DNA of 64,000 nucleotides. It comes from Rhodocyclaceae bacterium. GTDB lineage: Bacteria; Pseudomonadota; Gammaproteobacteria; Burkholderiales; Rhodocyclaceae. The stretch spans positions 32,525 through 96,524 of the forward strand of contig JACFMQ010000013.1 of the NCBI GenBank assembly GCA_019455325.1, given 5' to 3'. This document shows positions 1-8,496 of this stretch, in pieces. The notes under the pieces were generated by a model, which saw only the letters and a list, made by a program, of their open reading frames with translations, was not told the DNA's origin and did not search any database. Within the stretch, counting starts at the first letter, position 1. Every line of letters begins with the position of its first letter. Both the position numbers and the translations under genes were made by a program.

Positions 1-21
1 CCGCAAGACAACGGAGCAACA

Positions 22-98
22 ATGAACCCCCACGCTCACATTCGTTCGCTGCCCCCCGGGGGGGCGCATGCCTCCTTCGGGGCGGCCCTTCAGGAGGC
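22..98 (+). repeat. GC-rich dispersed intergenic repeat with two hairpins
   Basis: This stretch before the first gene contains a run of C followed by a run of G (51-65) that folds on itself, then a second inverted repeat, GCCTCCT at 70-76 with AGGAGGC at 92-98. From memory it resembles a common dispersed repeat of betaproteobacterial genomes, with the same short opening and C-run/G-run core; this was not checked. It could be misread as a small coding region because it begins with ATG, but it has no protein character. The second hairpin contains the ribosome binding site of the next gene. Confidence 0.55.
70..98 (+). promoter_or_regulatory. Hairpin that hides the Shine-Dalgarno of the response regulator
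   Basis: GCCTCCT (70-76) pairs perfectly over 7 bp with AGGAGGC (92-98), and AGGAGG at 92-97 is the only good ribosome binding site for the gene starting at 105 (7-nt spacing). In the folded mRNA this site would be paired. The sequence shows the pairing directly; an effect on translation is inference. Confidence 0.45.
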
Positions 99-104
99 AT
101 GGCC

Positions 105-1427
105 ATGAAACAAGGACGCATCCTGGTCGTCGACGACGAGGAAATCGCCCGCCGCAACCTGTCGCACGTGCTCGAACGCGAAGGCTACCGGGTGGACTGC
201 GCGCAGGACGGCGCCGCGGCGCTGGCGCTGCTCGCCGAGGGCGAATACCAGTTGGTGCTCACCGACCTGCGCATGCCCGGCATCGACGGCCTCGAACTGC
301 TGCGGCAGACGAAGCGCCGCTGGCCGGGCACCGAGGTGGTGATGATCACCGCGCACGCCAACGCCAGCTCGGCGGTCGAGGCGATGACCGCCGGCGCCTT
401 CTACTACGTCGAGAAGCCGTTCCGCCTGCCCGACGTCAGGAAGATCGTCGGCGAGGCCATCCAGAAGGCCATGCTGCGGCGCGAGAACGCTTCGCTGAAG
501 GCGGCGCTCGACCAGGCGACGGCGGCGCCGCGCATCATCTCCGGCAACCCGGACATGCTCGCCGTGCTCGGCACCGCCGACGGCGTCGCCGCCACCGACT
601 GCGGCGTGCTCATCGCCGGCGAATCGGGCACCGGCCGCGAGGCGCTGGCCCGCCACATCCACGAGAAGAGCGGCCGCAGCGGCGTCTTCGTCGTCGTCAA
701 CTGCGGCGCGCCGTCCGAGGAGGCGCTCGCCGCCGAGCTGTTCGGCCACGACGGCGCGCCCGGCGCCATCGAGGCGGCGGCCGGTGGCACCCTCTTCCTC
801 GACGAGGCGGCGGCGCTGCCGGCGACGCTGCAGCCGCGCCTGCTGCGCCTGGTGCAGGACGGCGAATTCGTCCACCAGGGCGGCGGCCCGACGCAGAAGG
901 CGGACGTGCGCATCGTCTCGGCGAGCGCGCAGGATCTCGCTGCGCTGGCCGAACAGGGCGTCTTCCGCCAGGATCTCTACTTCCGCCTGGCGGTGGTCAC
1001 GCTCACCCTGCCGCCGCTCAGGAAGCGCCGCGGCGACATCCCGCTGCTCGCCATGCACTTCCTGACGCGCGCCGCGCAGCGCATGGGCAAGCCCGTTTCC
1101 GAGATCGCCCCGGAAGCCTTCGACCGCCTGCTCGCCTACGGCTTTCCCGGCAACCTGCGCGAGCTGGAGAGCATCATCGAACGCGGCGTCGCGCTCGCCG
1201 GCGGCCACGCGCTGACCGCCGACCTGCTGCCGGCGACGCTCGGCGCCCCGGCCGATGCGGCCGCCGGCGAGGCGCCGGCGATCAAGACGCTGGAGGATCT
1301 GGAGCGCGAGCACATCCTCAAGGCGCTCGAACACACCGGCGGCAACCGCGCGCTCGCCGCGCAACTGCTCGGCATCGACCGCGTCTCGCTGTGGCGCAAG
1401 CTGCGGCGCTACAGCGAGGAAATCTGA
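105..1427 (+). CDS. NtrC-family response regulator with a degenerate sigma-54 activator domain
   Basis: A three-domain regulator of about 440 residues. It has an N-terminal receiver domain with phospho-acceptor Asp54 (TDLRMPG), a central AAA+ domain, and a C-terminal Fis-type helix-turn-helix (GGNRALAAQLLGIDRVSLW). The start at 105 is preferred over 99 because AGGAGG lies 7 nt before it. The AAA+ domain is unusual. The Walker A motif reads GESGTGRE, with Arg178 where family members have Lys, and the stretch between ELFGH and GGTLFLDE is about 12 residues shorter than normal, so the GAFTGA loop that contacts sigma-54 is absent. The arginine-finger region (GVFRQDLYFRL) is kept. It probably still binds DNA and accepts phosphate, but is unlikely to remodel sigma-54 polymerase. 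A partner kinase, if linked, lies outside the window. Confidence 0.85.
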   Translation: MKQGRILVVDDEEIARRNLSHVLEREGYRVDCAQDGAAALALLAEGEYQLVLTDLRMPGIDGLELLRQTKRRWPGTEVVMITAHANASSAVEAMTAGAFYYVEKPFRLPDVRKIVGEAIQKAMLRRENASLKAALDQATAAPRIISGNPDMLAVLGTADGVAATDCGVLIAGESGTGREALARHIHEKSGRSGVFVVVNCGAPSEEALAAELFGHDGAPGAIEAAAGGTLFLDEAAALPATLQPRLLRLVQDGEFVHQGGGPTQKADVRIVSASAQDLAALAEQGVFRQDLYFRLAVVTLTLPPLRKRRGDIPLLAMHFLTRAAQRMGKPVSEIAPEAFDRLLAYGFPGNLRELESIIERGVALAGGHALTADLLPATLGAPADAAAGEAPAIKTLEDLEREHILKALEHTGGNRALAAQLLGIDRVSLWRKLRRYSEEI

Positions 1428-1503
1428 GCAGGCTGGCAGCGACAAATCCTTAAACAACAAATTGTTACAAAACAACGCTCAGGCAGCAGGTTAAAATCCG
1501 CCG

Positions 1504-1941
1504 ATGAAACACGAACAGAAGCCGAACGCCTTCACCATCCCGGTGCGCATCTACTATGCCGAGACCGATGCCGGCGGCGTCGTCTACCACTCGAAATACC
1601 TCGATCTCTTCGAACGCTGCCGCACCGAATGGCTGCGCCAGCTCGGCCATAACCAGCAGAACCTGATCGACGAGCACAACATCGTCTTCGTCGTGCGATC
1701 CATCAACATCGACTACCTGCGCCCGGGGCGCCTCGACGACCTGCTGCAGATCGGGCTGGAGGTCGACCGGCTCGGCCGCAGCCAGATCGTCTTCCGCCAG
1801 CACGCGCGCCGGCAGGAGGCCGACGGCACCTGGACCGAACTGGCCGCGGCCACGGTCCAGATCGTCTGCATCGATTTCGCCAAATTCAAGTCCGCCCCGA
1901 TTCCCGACTGGCTGCGTGCGCGGCTGGAGACCCTGCAATGA
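1504..1941 (+). CDS. ybgC: YbgC acyl-CoA thioester hydrolase of the tol-pal cluster
   Basis: A 145-residue hot-dog-fold thioesterase. The family signature is near the N-terminus ([23 protein letters not shown]), where the Asp of ETDAGG is the expected catalytic residue. YbgC hydrolyses short-chain acyl-CoA or acyl-ACP thioesters in the cytoplasm and is the usual first gene of the tol-pal operon; its link to envelope work is not settled. The stop codon overlaps the tolQ start (ATGA), so translation is coupled. No Shine-Dalgarno is visible before the ATG. A TAAAAT box at 1492-1497 sits 6 nt before the start, so the mRNA may be leaderless. Length is normal for the family. Confidence 0.95.
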   Translation: MKHEQKPNAFTIPVRIYYAETDAGGVVYHSKYLDLFERCRTEWLRQLGHNQQNLIDEHNIVFVVRSINIDYLRPGRLDDLLQIGLEVDRLGRSQIVFRQHARRQEADGTWTELAAATVQIVCIDFAKFKSAPIPDWLRARLETLQ

Positions 1942-2615
1942 ACGTCACGCAAGACCTGTCGATCCTGCATCTGATTCTCAACGCCAGCGCCGTGGTGCAG
2001 GCGGTGATGCTGCTCCTGGCCGGCGTTTCCTTCATGAGCTGGTACTACATCTTCCGCAAGTACTTCGCGGTGAAGGTGCAGCGCGCGAAGACCGAGCGCT
2101 TCGAGCGCGACTTCTGGTCCGGCGGCGACCTCAACGCGCTGTACAACAGCGCGGTGAACGACCGCCACCGCGCCGGCAGCATGGAGCGCATCTTCGAGGC
2201 CGGCTTCCGCGAGTTCGCCAAGCTGCGCGGGCAGAAGAACCTGGAGGCGAAGGACGTCGTCGACGGCTCGCGCCGCGCCATGCGCGCCACCTATCAGCGC
2301 GAGCTGGACGAACTCGAATCGCACCTCGCCTTCCTCGCCTCGGTCGGCTCGGTGTCGCCGTACATCGGGCTGTTCGGCACGGTGTGGGGCATCATGCACG
2401 CCTTCCGCGCGCTCGCCGACGTCGGCCAGGCGACGCTCGCCTCGGTCGCCCCGGGCATCGCCGAGGCGCTGGTGGCCACCGCCATCGGCCTCTTCGCGGC
2501 GATTCCGGCGGTGCTCGCCTACAACCGCTTCGCGCACGAGATCGACCGGCTGGCGACGCGCTTCGAGTCCTTCCAGGAAGAGTTCTCGAACATCCTGCAG
2601 CGACAAATGAGATGA
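1938..2615 (+). CDS. tolQ: TolQ inner-membrane proton channel subunit
   Basis: A 225-residue MotA/TolQ/ExbB family protein with three hydrophobic segments, near residues 15-38, 130-155 and 165-190. The last two carry the conserved small-residue pattern ([19 protein letters not shown] and [20 protein letters not shown]). With TolR it forms the proton-driven motor that energises TolA and keeps the outer membrane constricted at the septum. It overlaps ybgC by 4 bp. Unlike most tol operons, tolR does not follow at once: a 91-bp gap with a 12-bp inverted repeat lies between the two genes. Confidence 0.97.
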   Translation: MNVTQDLSILHLILNASAVVQAVMLLLAGVSFMSWYYIFRKYFAVKVQRAKTERFERDFWSGGDLNALYNSAVNDRHRAGSMERIFEAGFREFAKLRGQKNLEAKDVVDGSRRAMRATYQRELDELESHLAFLASVGSVSPYIGLFGTVWGIMHAFRALADVGQATLASVAPGIAEALVATAIGLFAAIPAVLAYNRFAHEIDRLATRFESFQEEFSNILQRQMR

Positions 2616-2640
2616 ACGAACCAGAGATGAGCAAGGAGAG

Positions 2641-2682
2641 AGGAGTGAGGAGCAAAACCCCACCCGTCAACTCCTCACTCCT
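2641..2682. repeat. 12-bp inverted repeat between tolQ and tolR
   Basis: AGGAGTGAGGAG at 2641-2652 is perfectly complementary to CTCCTCACTCCT at 2671-2682, with an 18-nt loop. The surrounding 91 bp consists of reiterated GAG/GTGAG and CTC/CTCAC units, unlike the flanking coding DNA. It looks like an inserted short intergenic element. There is no T-run, so it is not a classic terminator. The only strong Shine-Dalgarno in the gap (AAGGAG near 2633) is over 60 nt from the tolR start. Confidence 0.75.
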
Positions 2683-2706
2683 CACTCATGACTCCTCACT
2701 GAACCT

Positions 2707-3111
2707 ATGCGTCCTCGCCGCCTGAAGAACGAAATCAACGTCGTGCCGTACATCGACGTCATGCTCGTGCTGCTCGTCATCTTCATGGTGGCGGCGCCGA
2801 TGATGACCACCGGCTCGGTCGACCTGCCGACCACGGGCAAGAGCGCGCAGGTGCCGGCCAACCCGACGCGCGTACTGGTCCGGGCCGACGGCTCGGTGGC
2901 GGTGAAGGACGCGAAGGGCGGCGACGTCGGCGTCGACCGCGCCGGGCTGGCCGGCTACCTGCGCGCCGAGCAGGCGAAGAACCCGGACCTGGCCGTGCTC
3001 GTCGCCGGCGACAGGAACGCCAGGTACGAGGCCGTGCTCGACGTGCTCGACGGCATCAAGGCGCTCGACATCAAGCGCGTCGGCCTGGAAACCGCCGTCC
3101 GCAGGCAATGA
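2707..3111 (+). CDS. tolR: TolR motor subunit
   Basis: A 134-residue ExbD/TolR protein. It has a short cytoplasmic N-terminus, one membrane helix ([19 protein letters not shown], about residues 16-36) whose Asp in PYIDVML is the conserved proton-path residue, and a periplasmic C-terminal domain. It works with TolQ and TolA. The start has no clear ribosome binding site because the DNA before it is the inserted repeat. The end overlaps tolA by 4 bp. Confidence 0.95.
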   Translation: MRPRRLKNEINVVPYIDVMLVLLVIFMVAAPMMTTGSVDLPTTGKSAQVPANPTRVLVRADGSVAVKDAKGGDVGVDRAGLAGYLRAEQAKNPDLAVLVAGDRNARYEAVLDVLDGIKALDIKRVGLETAVRRQ

Positions 3112-3917
3112 TCCAGCCGCCGCCACGGAACGAACGGGAACGCTGGAAGTCGCTGGCGCTCGCCGCCGGCGTCCATCTCGCGCTCGTCGCCGCGCTCTTC
3201 GTCGGCGTGCAGTGGAAGAGCAATCCGCCCGCCGCCGTCGAGGTCGAGCTGTGGGACCGCGTGCCGGTCCAGCCGGCGCCGCCGCCCCCGCCGCCGCCCG
3301 AACCGAAGCCGGAACCCAAGCCCGAGCCTGAACCGCCGCCCCCGCCGCCGCCGAAGGTCGAGCCGAAGCCGGAGCCGAAGCCCGACATCGCGATCAAGGA
3401 AGAGAAGAAAAAGAAGCCCGAGCCGCCGAAAAAGCCCGAGCCGCCGAAGAAGGAAGAGGTGAAAAAGCCCGAGCCGAAGAAGCCGGCGCCGCCGCGCCCG
3501 TCCTTCGACGAGGAACTGCGGCGCGATCAGCAGCAGCTCGACCAGCAGCGGCAGATTCAGCAGCAGCAGGCGCGCGCCGACGCCGAAGCGCGCGCGTTGG
3601 CCGAGGCGCGCGCCGAGCAGGCCGCCGCCGCGCGCAGCCGCGGTCTGGCCGACTACGCGGCGAAGATTCGCGGCAAGATCCGCGGCAACATCGTGCTGCC
3701 GCCGGCGATCCAGGGGAACCCGGAGGCCGTGTTCGCGGTCACGCAACTGCCGTCGGGCGAGGTCATCGCCGTGCGCATGCGGCGCTCCAGCGGCAACGCC
3801 AATCTCGATGCGGCGATCGAGCGCGCGATCCTCAAGTCGTCGCCGCTGCCCAAGCCCGACCAGCCGGAGCTTTTCCAGCGCGAGCTGGAGATCAAGTACC
3901 GGCCGTTCGACGAGTAA
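3108..3917 (+). CDS. tolA: TolA periplasm-spanning protein
   Basis: A 269-residue protein with an N-terminal membrane anchor (about residues 14-36), a long Pro/Glu/Lys-rich extension (about 50-130), a Gln/Ala-rich predicted coiled coil (about 138-185) and a C-terminal TolA/TonB-like globular domain ([22 protein letters not shown] onward). TolA links the TolQR motor to TolB and Pal at the outer membrane. The extension resembles TonB linkers more than the Ala-Lys helix of enteric TolA, as is common in betaproteobacteria. It is translationally coupled to tolR. Confidence 0.94.
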   Translation: MIQPPPRNERERWKSLALAAGVHLALVAALFVGVQWKSNPPAAVEVELWDRVPVQPAPPPPPPPEPKPEPKPEPEPPPPPPPKVEPKPEPKPDIAIKEEKKKKPEPPKKPEPPKKEEVKKPEPKKPAPPRPSFDEELRRDQQQLDQQRQIQQQQARADAEARALAEARAEQAAAARSRGLADYAAKIRGKIRGNIVLPPAIQGNPEAVFAVTQLPSGEVIAVRMRRSSGNANLDAAIERAILKSSPLPKPDQPELFQRELEIKYRPFDE

Positions 3918-3954
3918 GTATCGATATAATCACGCTTTTCCGGAGAACCTCCCG

Positions 3955-5229
3955 ATGAACCGCCATTTCCGCCAGCTCGCCGTCGCCTGCGCGGCGGCCT
4001 TCAGCCTCGCGGCGCATGCGCAGCTCTCGATCGAAGTGACCGGCGCCGGCGCCAACCGCATTCCGGTGACCATCGCCGACTTCGGCGGCGAGCCGGGCGT
4101 CGCGCGCGCGCTGACCTCGGTCGTGCGCGGCGACCTGGAGCGCTCCGGCATGTTCAGCCTGGTCGAGCAGTCGCAGTCGCCGCTGACCGAGGCCAGCACC
4201 ATCGACTTTGCCGCCGCCCGCGGCCGCGGCGCCGACGCCGTCGCCGCCGGCAGCATCGGCGGCGGTGGCGACGGCCGCTACGAATCGCGCTTCCGCCTGT
4301 TCGACGTGAACAAGCAGGAGCAGATCGCCGGCGCCGCCTTCGTCACCGGCGTGCCGCAGCTCCGCGCCGCCGGCCACCGTATCGCCGACGTCATCTACGA
4401 GAAGCTGACCGGCGAGCCCGGCGTCTTCTCGACGCGCATCGCCTACGTCGTCAAGGCCGGCCCGGGGCGCTACGAACTGCAGATCGCCGACGCCGACGGG
4501 CAGAACGCCCAGGCCGCGCTGATCTCGCGCGAGCCGATCATCTCGCCGGCCTGGTCGCCGGACGGCGGGCGGCTCGCCTACGTCTCGTTCGAGAACAAGA
4601 AGCCGGTGATCTACGTGCATTCGCTGGCCTCCGGCAAGCGCGTCGTCGTCGCCAACTTCAAGGGCTCGAACTCGGCGCCGGCCTGGTCGCCGGACGGCCG
4701 CCGGCTGGCCGTGGTGCTGACCAAGGACGGCGGCTCGCAGATCTTCACGATCAATGCCGACGGCTCCGGCGTGCAGCGCCTCGCCTCGTCCGGCGCCATC
4801 GACACCGAACCGCAGTTCTCGCACGACGGGCAGCACATCTACTTCACCTCGGACCGCGGCGGCAGCCCGCAGATCTACCGCATCGGCGTCAGCGGCGGCG
4901 AAGTGCAGCGCGTCACCTTCGAGGGCAGCTACAACGTTACCCCGCGCCTCTCCCCGGACGGCCGGACGATGGCCTTCATCAGCCGGCGCGAGGGCGCCTT
5001 CCGCCTCGCCGTGATGGACCTCGCCAGCCGCCAGGTACAGGTGCTGACCAACTCGTTCAAGGACGAGTCGCCCAGTTTCGCCCCCAACGGCCGCATGGTC
5101 CTGATCGCCACCGAGGTCGGCGGCCGCGGCGTGCTCTCCGCCGTTTCCGTCGACGGCCGCATCAGGCAGCGCCTGTCGGTCGCCGCCGGCGACGTGCGCG
5201 AGCCGGCCTGGGGGCCGTTCCAGAAGTAA
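3955..5229 (+). CDS. tolB: TolB periplasmic beta-propeller protein
   Basis: A 424-residue protein. The start is set by CGGAGA about 9 nt upstream and a Sec signal peptide (residues 1-22, ending AAHA). After an N-terminal alpha/beta domain come repeated WD40-like propeller blades ([45 protein letters not shown]). TolB binds Pal and TolA in the periplasm and shuttles between them. A TATAAT hexamer at 3925-3930 in the short gap before the gene could serve a secondary promoter, as tolB has in other bacteria, but no matching -35 is clear. Confidence 0.97.
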   Translation: MNRHFRQLAVACAAAFSLAAHAQLSIEVTGAGANRIPVTIADFGGEPGVARALTSVVRGDLERSGMFSLVEQSQSPLTEASTIDFAAARGRGADAVAAGSIGGGGDGRYESRFRLFDVNKQEQIAGAAFVTGVPQLRAAGHRIADVIYEKLTGEPGVFSTRIAYVVKAGPGRYELQIADADGQNAQAALISREPIISPAWSPDGGRLAYVSFENKKPVIYVHSLASGKRVVVANFKGSNSAPAWSPDGRRLAVVLTKDGGSQIFTINADGSGVQRLASSGAIDTEPQFSHDGQHIYFTSDRGGSPQIYRIGVSGGEVQRVTFEGSYNVTPRLSPDGRTMAFISRREGAFRLAVMDLASRQVQVLTNSFKDESPSFAPNGRMVLIATEVGGRGVLSAVSVDGRIRQRLSVAAGDVREPAWGPFQK

Positions 5230-5283
5230 GTGTCAAGTGTTTCATCCCTCCCTACCCCTACCCTTCTCCAGGAGAACGTTTCC

Positions 5284-5811
5284 ATGAAAAAACTGATCGT
5301 CCCCGTGCTGCTCGCCGTCCTGCTCGGTGCCTGCAGCTCCTCCCCCGACACCGGCGCCGAACAGACCGGCGCCCCGGTCGAGAGCCGCAGCAGCGACGGC
5401 GTCAAGACCGTCACCGCCGGCGACGTCGGCGGCACGAAGCTGCCGGCGATCCTCACCGATCCGAAGAGCATTCTCTCCAAGCGCAGCGTCTACTTCGACT
5501 ACGACCGCTTCGACATCAAGCCGGAGTTCAAGGATCTCGTCGCCGCGCACGCCAAGTTCCTGGTCGACAACCGCCAGTTCAAGATGCTGATCCAGGGCCA
5601 CACCGACGAGCGCGGCAGCCGCGAGTACAACCTCGCGCTCGGCCAGAAGCGCGCCGACGCGATCAAGAAGGCGATGCTCCTGCTCGGCGTCCGCGAAGAC
5701 CAGATCGAGTCCGTCAGCCTCGGCGAAGAGAAGCCGTCCTGCATCGAGCAGAGCGAGTCCTGCTGGTCGAAGAACCGTCGCGGCGACATGCTCTACGCCG
5801 GCGAGTTCTGA
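5284..5811 (+). CDS. pal: Pal peptidoglycan-associated lipoprotein
   Basis: A 175-residue lipoprotein. The signal peptide ends in a lipobox (LLGAC) with acylated Cys17. The C-terminal OmpA-like domain (about residues 65-175) contains the peptidoglycan-binding pattern (QGHTDERGSREYNLALGQKRADAIKKAM). It is anchored in the outer membrane and binds meso-diaminopimelate in the cell wall and TolB. The ATG at 5284 has AGGAGA 6-7 nt upstream. cpoB follows almost immediately. Confidence 0.97.
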   Translation: MKKLIVPVLLAVLLGACSSSPDTGAEQTGAPVESRSSDGVKTVTAGDVGGTKLPAILTDPKSILSKRSVYFDYDRFDIKPEFKDLVAAHAKFLVDNRQFKMLIQGHTDERGSREYNLALGQKRADAIKKAMLLLGVREDQIESVSLGEEKPSCIEQSESCWSKNRRGDMLYAGEF

Positions 5812-5813
5812 TC

Positions 5814-6581
5814 GTGAGCCGGGCCGGAGTGCGCCGCGCCGCCTTCGTCCTCGCCGCCGCCGGCGCCTTCGCCGGCGCGGCGCCGGCCTGGGCGCTGTTC
5901 GACGACGACGAGGCGCGGCGGCAGATCGCCGAGCTGCGCGCGCGCAGCAACGAACGCTTCGACACGCAGGGCCGGGCGCAGATCGAGCTCGCCAACCAGA
6001 TCGAACAGTTGAAGGGCGAGGTCGCGCGCCTGCGCGGCCAGGTGGAAACCCTGAGCTACGAGCTGGAAACGACGAAGAAGCGGCAGCAGGACTTCTACAT
6101 CGACCTCGACGGCCGCCTGCGCAAGGTGGAGACCGCGCCGCAGGCAGCGGCGCCGGCCGCGCCCGACGCGGCGGCCGAGGCGCCGGCGCCGGCGAGGAAG
6201 ACCGACCCGGCCGAGGATGCGCGCGTCTACGAGGCCGCGCTGAACCAGTTCAAGGCCGGCAAGTACAAGGATTCGGCGGCCGCCTTCGAGACCTTCGTCC
6301 GCGAGCGCCCGGACAGCGATCTGGCGCCGTCGGCGCAGTACTGGCTCGGCAATTCCTACTACGGCCAGCGCGAGTGCAAGAAGGCGATCGACGCGCAGAA
6401 GGTCGTCCTCACCCGCTGGGGCACGCACCCGAAGGCCGCCGACGCGCTGCTCAACATCGCCTCCTGCCAGCAGGAGCTGGGCGAGGCGAAAACCGCCCGG
6501 CAGACGCTGGAGCAGGTGGTCGCCAAGTATCCCGGCTCGCCGGCCGCGGAAACCGCCGCCAAGCGCCTGCAGCGGAAGTGA
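5814..6581 (+). CDS. cpoB: CpoB (YbgF) cell division coordinator
   Basis: A 255-residue periplasmic protein starting with GTG 2 nt after pal. A signal peptide (residues 1 to about 27, ending AWA) is followed by an N-terminal coiled coil (about 33-100), an Ala/Pro linker (about 110-130) and a C-terminal TPR domain (YEAALNQFKAGKYKDSAAAF and further repeats). CpoB links peptidoglycan synthesis by PBP1B to Tol-driven outer membrane constriction. Layout and length fit the family. The stop overlaps the GTG start of queE. Confidence 0.94.
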   Translation: MSRAGVRRAAFVLAAAGAFAGAAPAWALFDDDEARRQIAELRARSNERFDTQGRAQIELANQIEQLKGEVARLRGQVETLSYELETTKKRQQDFYIDLDGRLRKVETAPQAAAPAAPDAAAEAPAPARKTDPAEDARVYEAALNQFKAGKYKDSAAAFETFVRERPDSDLAPSAQYWLGNSYYGQRECKKAIDAQKVVLTRWGTHPKAADALLNIASCQQELGEAKTARQTLEQVVAKYPGSPAAETAAKRLQRK

Positions 6582-7246
6582 GCCGGACCGCCGTCTCGCC
6601 GACGCCGCCGACGGTGCGCGTCAGCGAGATCTTCTTTTCGCTGCAGGGGGAAAGCTCGCGCGTCGGGCTACCCACCGTCTTCGTCCGCCTCACCGGCTGC
6701 CCGCTGCGCTGCGTCTGGTGCGACACCGAGCACGCCTTCACCGGCGGCGCGCCGATGACGATCGCCGAGATCGTCGCCGAGGTCGGCCGCCACGGCGCGC
6801 GCACGGTCTGCGTCACCGGCGGCGAGCCGCTGGCGCAGAAGCACTGCCTGCCGCTGCTTTCCGCGCTGTGCGACGCCGGCTTCGACGTCTCGCTGGAAAC
6901 CTCCGGCGCGCTCGACGTCGGCGGCGTCGACGCGCGCGTCTCGCGCATCGTGGACCTGAAGGCGCCGGGCTCCGGCGAGGCGGACAGGAACCGCTGGCAG
7001 AACCTGCCGCTGCTCACCGCGCGCGACGAAGTGAAGATCGTGCTGGCCGACCGCGCCGACTACGAATGGGCGCGCGCCGCCATCGCCGGGCACCGCCTGG
7101 CCGAGCGCTGTCCGGTGCTGCTCTCGCCGGTGCAGGACCGGCTGGCGCCGGCCGAGCTGGCCGAGTGGATCCTCGCCGACCGCCTGCCGGTGCGCTTCCA
7201 GCTGCAACTGCACAAGGTGCTTTGGGGTAACATGCGGGGCAAATAG
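6578..7246 (+). CDS. queE: QueE 7-carboxy-7-deazaguanine synthase
   Basis: A 222-residue radical SAM enzyme that makes 7-carboxy-7-deazaguanine from 6-carboxytetrahydropterin, in the queuosine pathway. The cluster-binding motif is CPLRCVWC (CX3CX2C), with the substrate motif FFSLQGES before it and TGGEPL after it. The GTG start overlaps the cpoB stop (GTGA). An open frame further upstream runs through cpoB in another frame and is not the start. Finding queE at the end of tol-pal is common in betaproteobacteria. queC, for a following step, is about 6.7 kb away. Confidence 0.94.
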   Translation: MSRTAVSPTPPTVRVSEIFFSLQGESSRVGLPTVFVRLTGCPLRCVWCDTEHAFTGGAPMTIAEIVAEVGRHGARTVCVTGGEPLAQKHCLPLLSALCDAGFDVSLETSGALDVGGVDARVSRIVDLKAPGSGEADRNRWQNLPLLTARDEVKIVLADRADYEWARAAIAGHRLAERCPVLLSPVQDRLAPAELAEWILADRLPVRFQLQLHKVLWGNMRGK

Positions 7247-7267
7247 CCTGCCGCCAGGAGCGCCGCC

Positions 7268-7651
7268 ATGTCCACCGCCAACGCCGCCGCCAACCGCCGC
7301 CACTTCTCCCGCGTCGCCTTCCACGCCCCGGGGCAGCTCGTTTGCGCCGGCGGCACCGACGACATCATCGTCCTCGACCTGTCGCTGAAGGGTGCGCTGC
7401 TGCGCCGCAAGCCGCCGGCGCCGGCGCTGCCGGTCGGCGGCAACTGCACGCTGCGCGTGCGCCTCGGCGAGCTCGACGCGGTGATCCGCATGCAGGGCAC
7501 CGTCGCCCACGTCGACGGCCCCTTCCTCGGGCTGGCCTGCAACAACATCGACCTCGACAGCGCCACGCACCTGCGCCGGCTGGTCGAACTCAACCTCGGC
7601 AAGCCGCAACTGCTTGAACGCGAACTCGCCGCGCTGATCGGCGAGGAATAG
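7268..7651 (+). CDS. PilZ domain protein, probable c-di-GMP receptor
   Basis: A 127-residue single-domain protein. The PilZ ligand motifs are present: an RRxxxR element near the N-terminus (RRHFSR, about residues 11-16) and DLSLKG (about 38-43), which together bind cyclic di-GMP. AGGAG lies 6 nt before the ATG. It follows queE by about 20 bp and ends 6 bp from the convergent livF gene. The window also encodes two GGDEF proteins, but nothing ties them to this receptor. The target is not predictable. Confidence 0.88.
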   Translation: MSTANAAANRRHFSRVAFHAPGQLVCAGGTDDIIVLDLSLKGALLRRKPPAPALPVGGNCTLRVRLGELDAVIRMQGTVAHVDGPFLGLACNNIDLDSATHLRRLVELNLGKPQLLERELAALIGEE

Positions 7652-7657
7652 GCGGCG

Positions 7658-8377
7658 CTAGACGCCGAGGTAGCGGTGCCAGACGCCGTGATCGGCGTCG
7701 AGTTCCGTCGACGTGCCCCGCCAGACGACGCGGCCGCGCTCAATGAGCGTGTGCCGGTCGGCGAGCCGGATCAGCCGCTCCACGTACTTGTCCACCACCA
7801 GCGTCGTCTGCCCGGCGGCGCGCAGTTGCGCCAGGCATTGCCAGATCTCCTCGCGCACCAGCGGCGCCAGCCCTTCGGTTGCCTCGTCGAGGATCAGGAG
7901 GCGCGGGTTGGTCATCAATGCGCGGCCGATCGCCAGCATCTGCTGCTCGCCGCCGGAAAGCTGGTTGCCCATGTTCCGTTGGCGCTCGGCGAGCCGCGGG
8001 AAGAGGGCGAAGACGCGTTCCAGCGTCCACGGTTCGGCGACGTCCCGCCGATTCGCCGCGAAGGCGACGAGGTGCTCGCGCACCGTCAGGTTGGGGAAGA
8101 TCTGCCGGCCTTCCGGCACCAGCGCGACGCCGGCGCGGCCGATGCGGTCCGGCGCGCGGCCGGCGACATCCTCGCCGGCGAAGCGGATCGAGCCGGCGAG
8201 AATGCCGGCCGGCGCCGGCGACAGGCCGCACAGCGTGCGCAGCGTCGTCGACTTGCCCATGCCGTTGCGCCCGAGCAGCGTCGCCACCTCGCCCTCGGCG
8301 AGCGTCAGGTCGATGCCGAAGAGCACCTGGCTGGGGCCGTAGGCGACTTCGAGGCCGGCGATTTCGAGGAGGTTCAT
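7658..8377 (-). CDS. livF: LivF-type ABC transporter ATP-binding protein
   Basis: About 239 residues. It has Walker A (GRNGMGKST), the signature LSGGEQQMLAIGRAL, Walker B (LLILDEATEGLAP) and a switch region (TTLVVDKYVERLI). In LivF the switch His is usually in a VEQN-type motif; here the position reads VDKYV, a variant. It is the last gene of the liv cluster. The start at 8377 (MNLLEIAGLEV) is preferred over an upstream ATG at 8392. It is separated from livG by a large palindromic repeat. The substrate is presumably a branched-chain or other amino acid or short amide. Confidence 0.92.
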   Translation of the reverse strand: MNLLEIAGLEVAYGPSQVLFGIDLTLAEGEVATLLGRNGMGKSTTLRTLCGLSPAPAGILAGSIRFAGEDVAGRAPDRIGRAGVALVPEGRQIFPNLTVREHLVAFAANRRDVAEPWTLERVFALFPRLAERQRNMGNQLSGGEQQMLAIGRALMTNPRLLILDEATEGLAPLVREEIWQCLAQLRAAGQTTLVVDKYVERLIRLADRHTLIERGRVVWRGTSTELDADHGVWHRYLGV

Positions 8378-8394
8378 GGGGAGGACCAACACCT

Positions 8395-8478
8395 ACCGCA
8401 GAGGCGCAGAGGCGCAGAGAAAACGCAGAGAAATTGGGGTTTTCTCTGCGAACCTCTGCGTCTCTGCGCCTCTGCGGT
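8395..8478. repeat. 84-nt imperfect palindrome of the GCAGAG type inside the liv operon
   Basis: Left arm 8395-8433 and right arm 8440-8478 are complementary over about 39 nt with a few mismatches. Each arm is built from reiterated CGCAGAG (or CTCTGCG) units, beginning ACCGCAGAGG and ending CCTCTGCGGT. It lies between the start of livF and the end of livG. From memory, similar CGCAGAG palindromes are dispersed in many proteobacterial genomes. It has no coding character and would form a very stable stem in the polycistronic mRNA. Confidence 0.85.
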
Positions 8479-8496
8479 GGACTTTCTTCACGTTGT

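Noticed and set aside
6374-6577. An upstream extension of queE, giving a 290-residue protein.
   Set aside because: It would run through cpoB in another frame. Homology starts near the GTG at 6578, which overlaps the cpoB stop.
8395-8478. The GCAGAG palindrome as an insertion sequence or terminator.
   Set aside because: There is no transposase and no T-run, and it lies between two genes of one operon.
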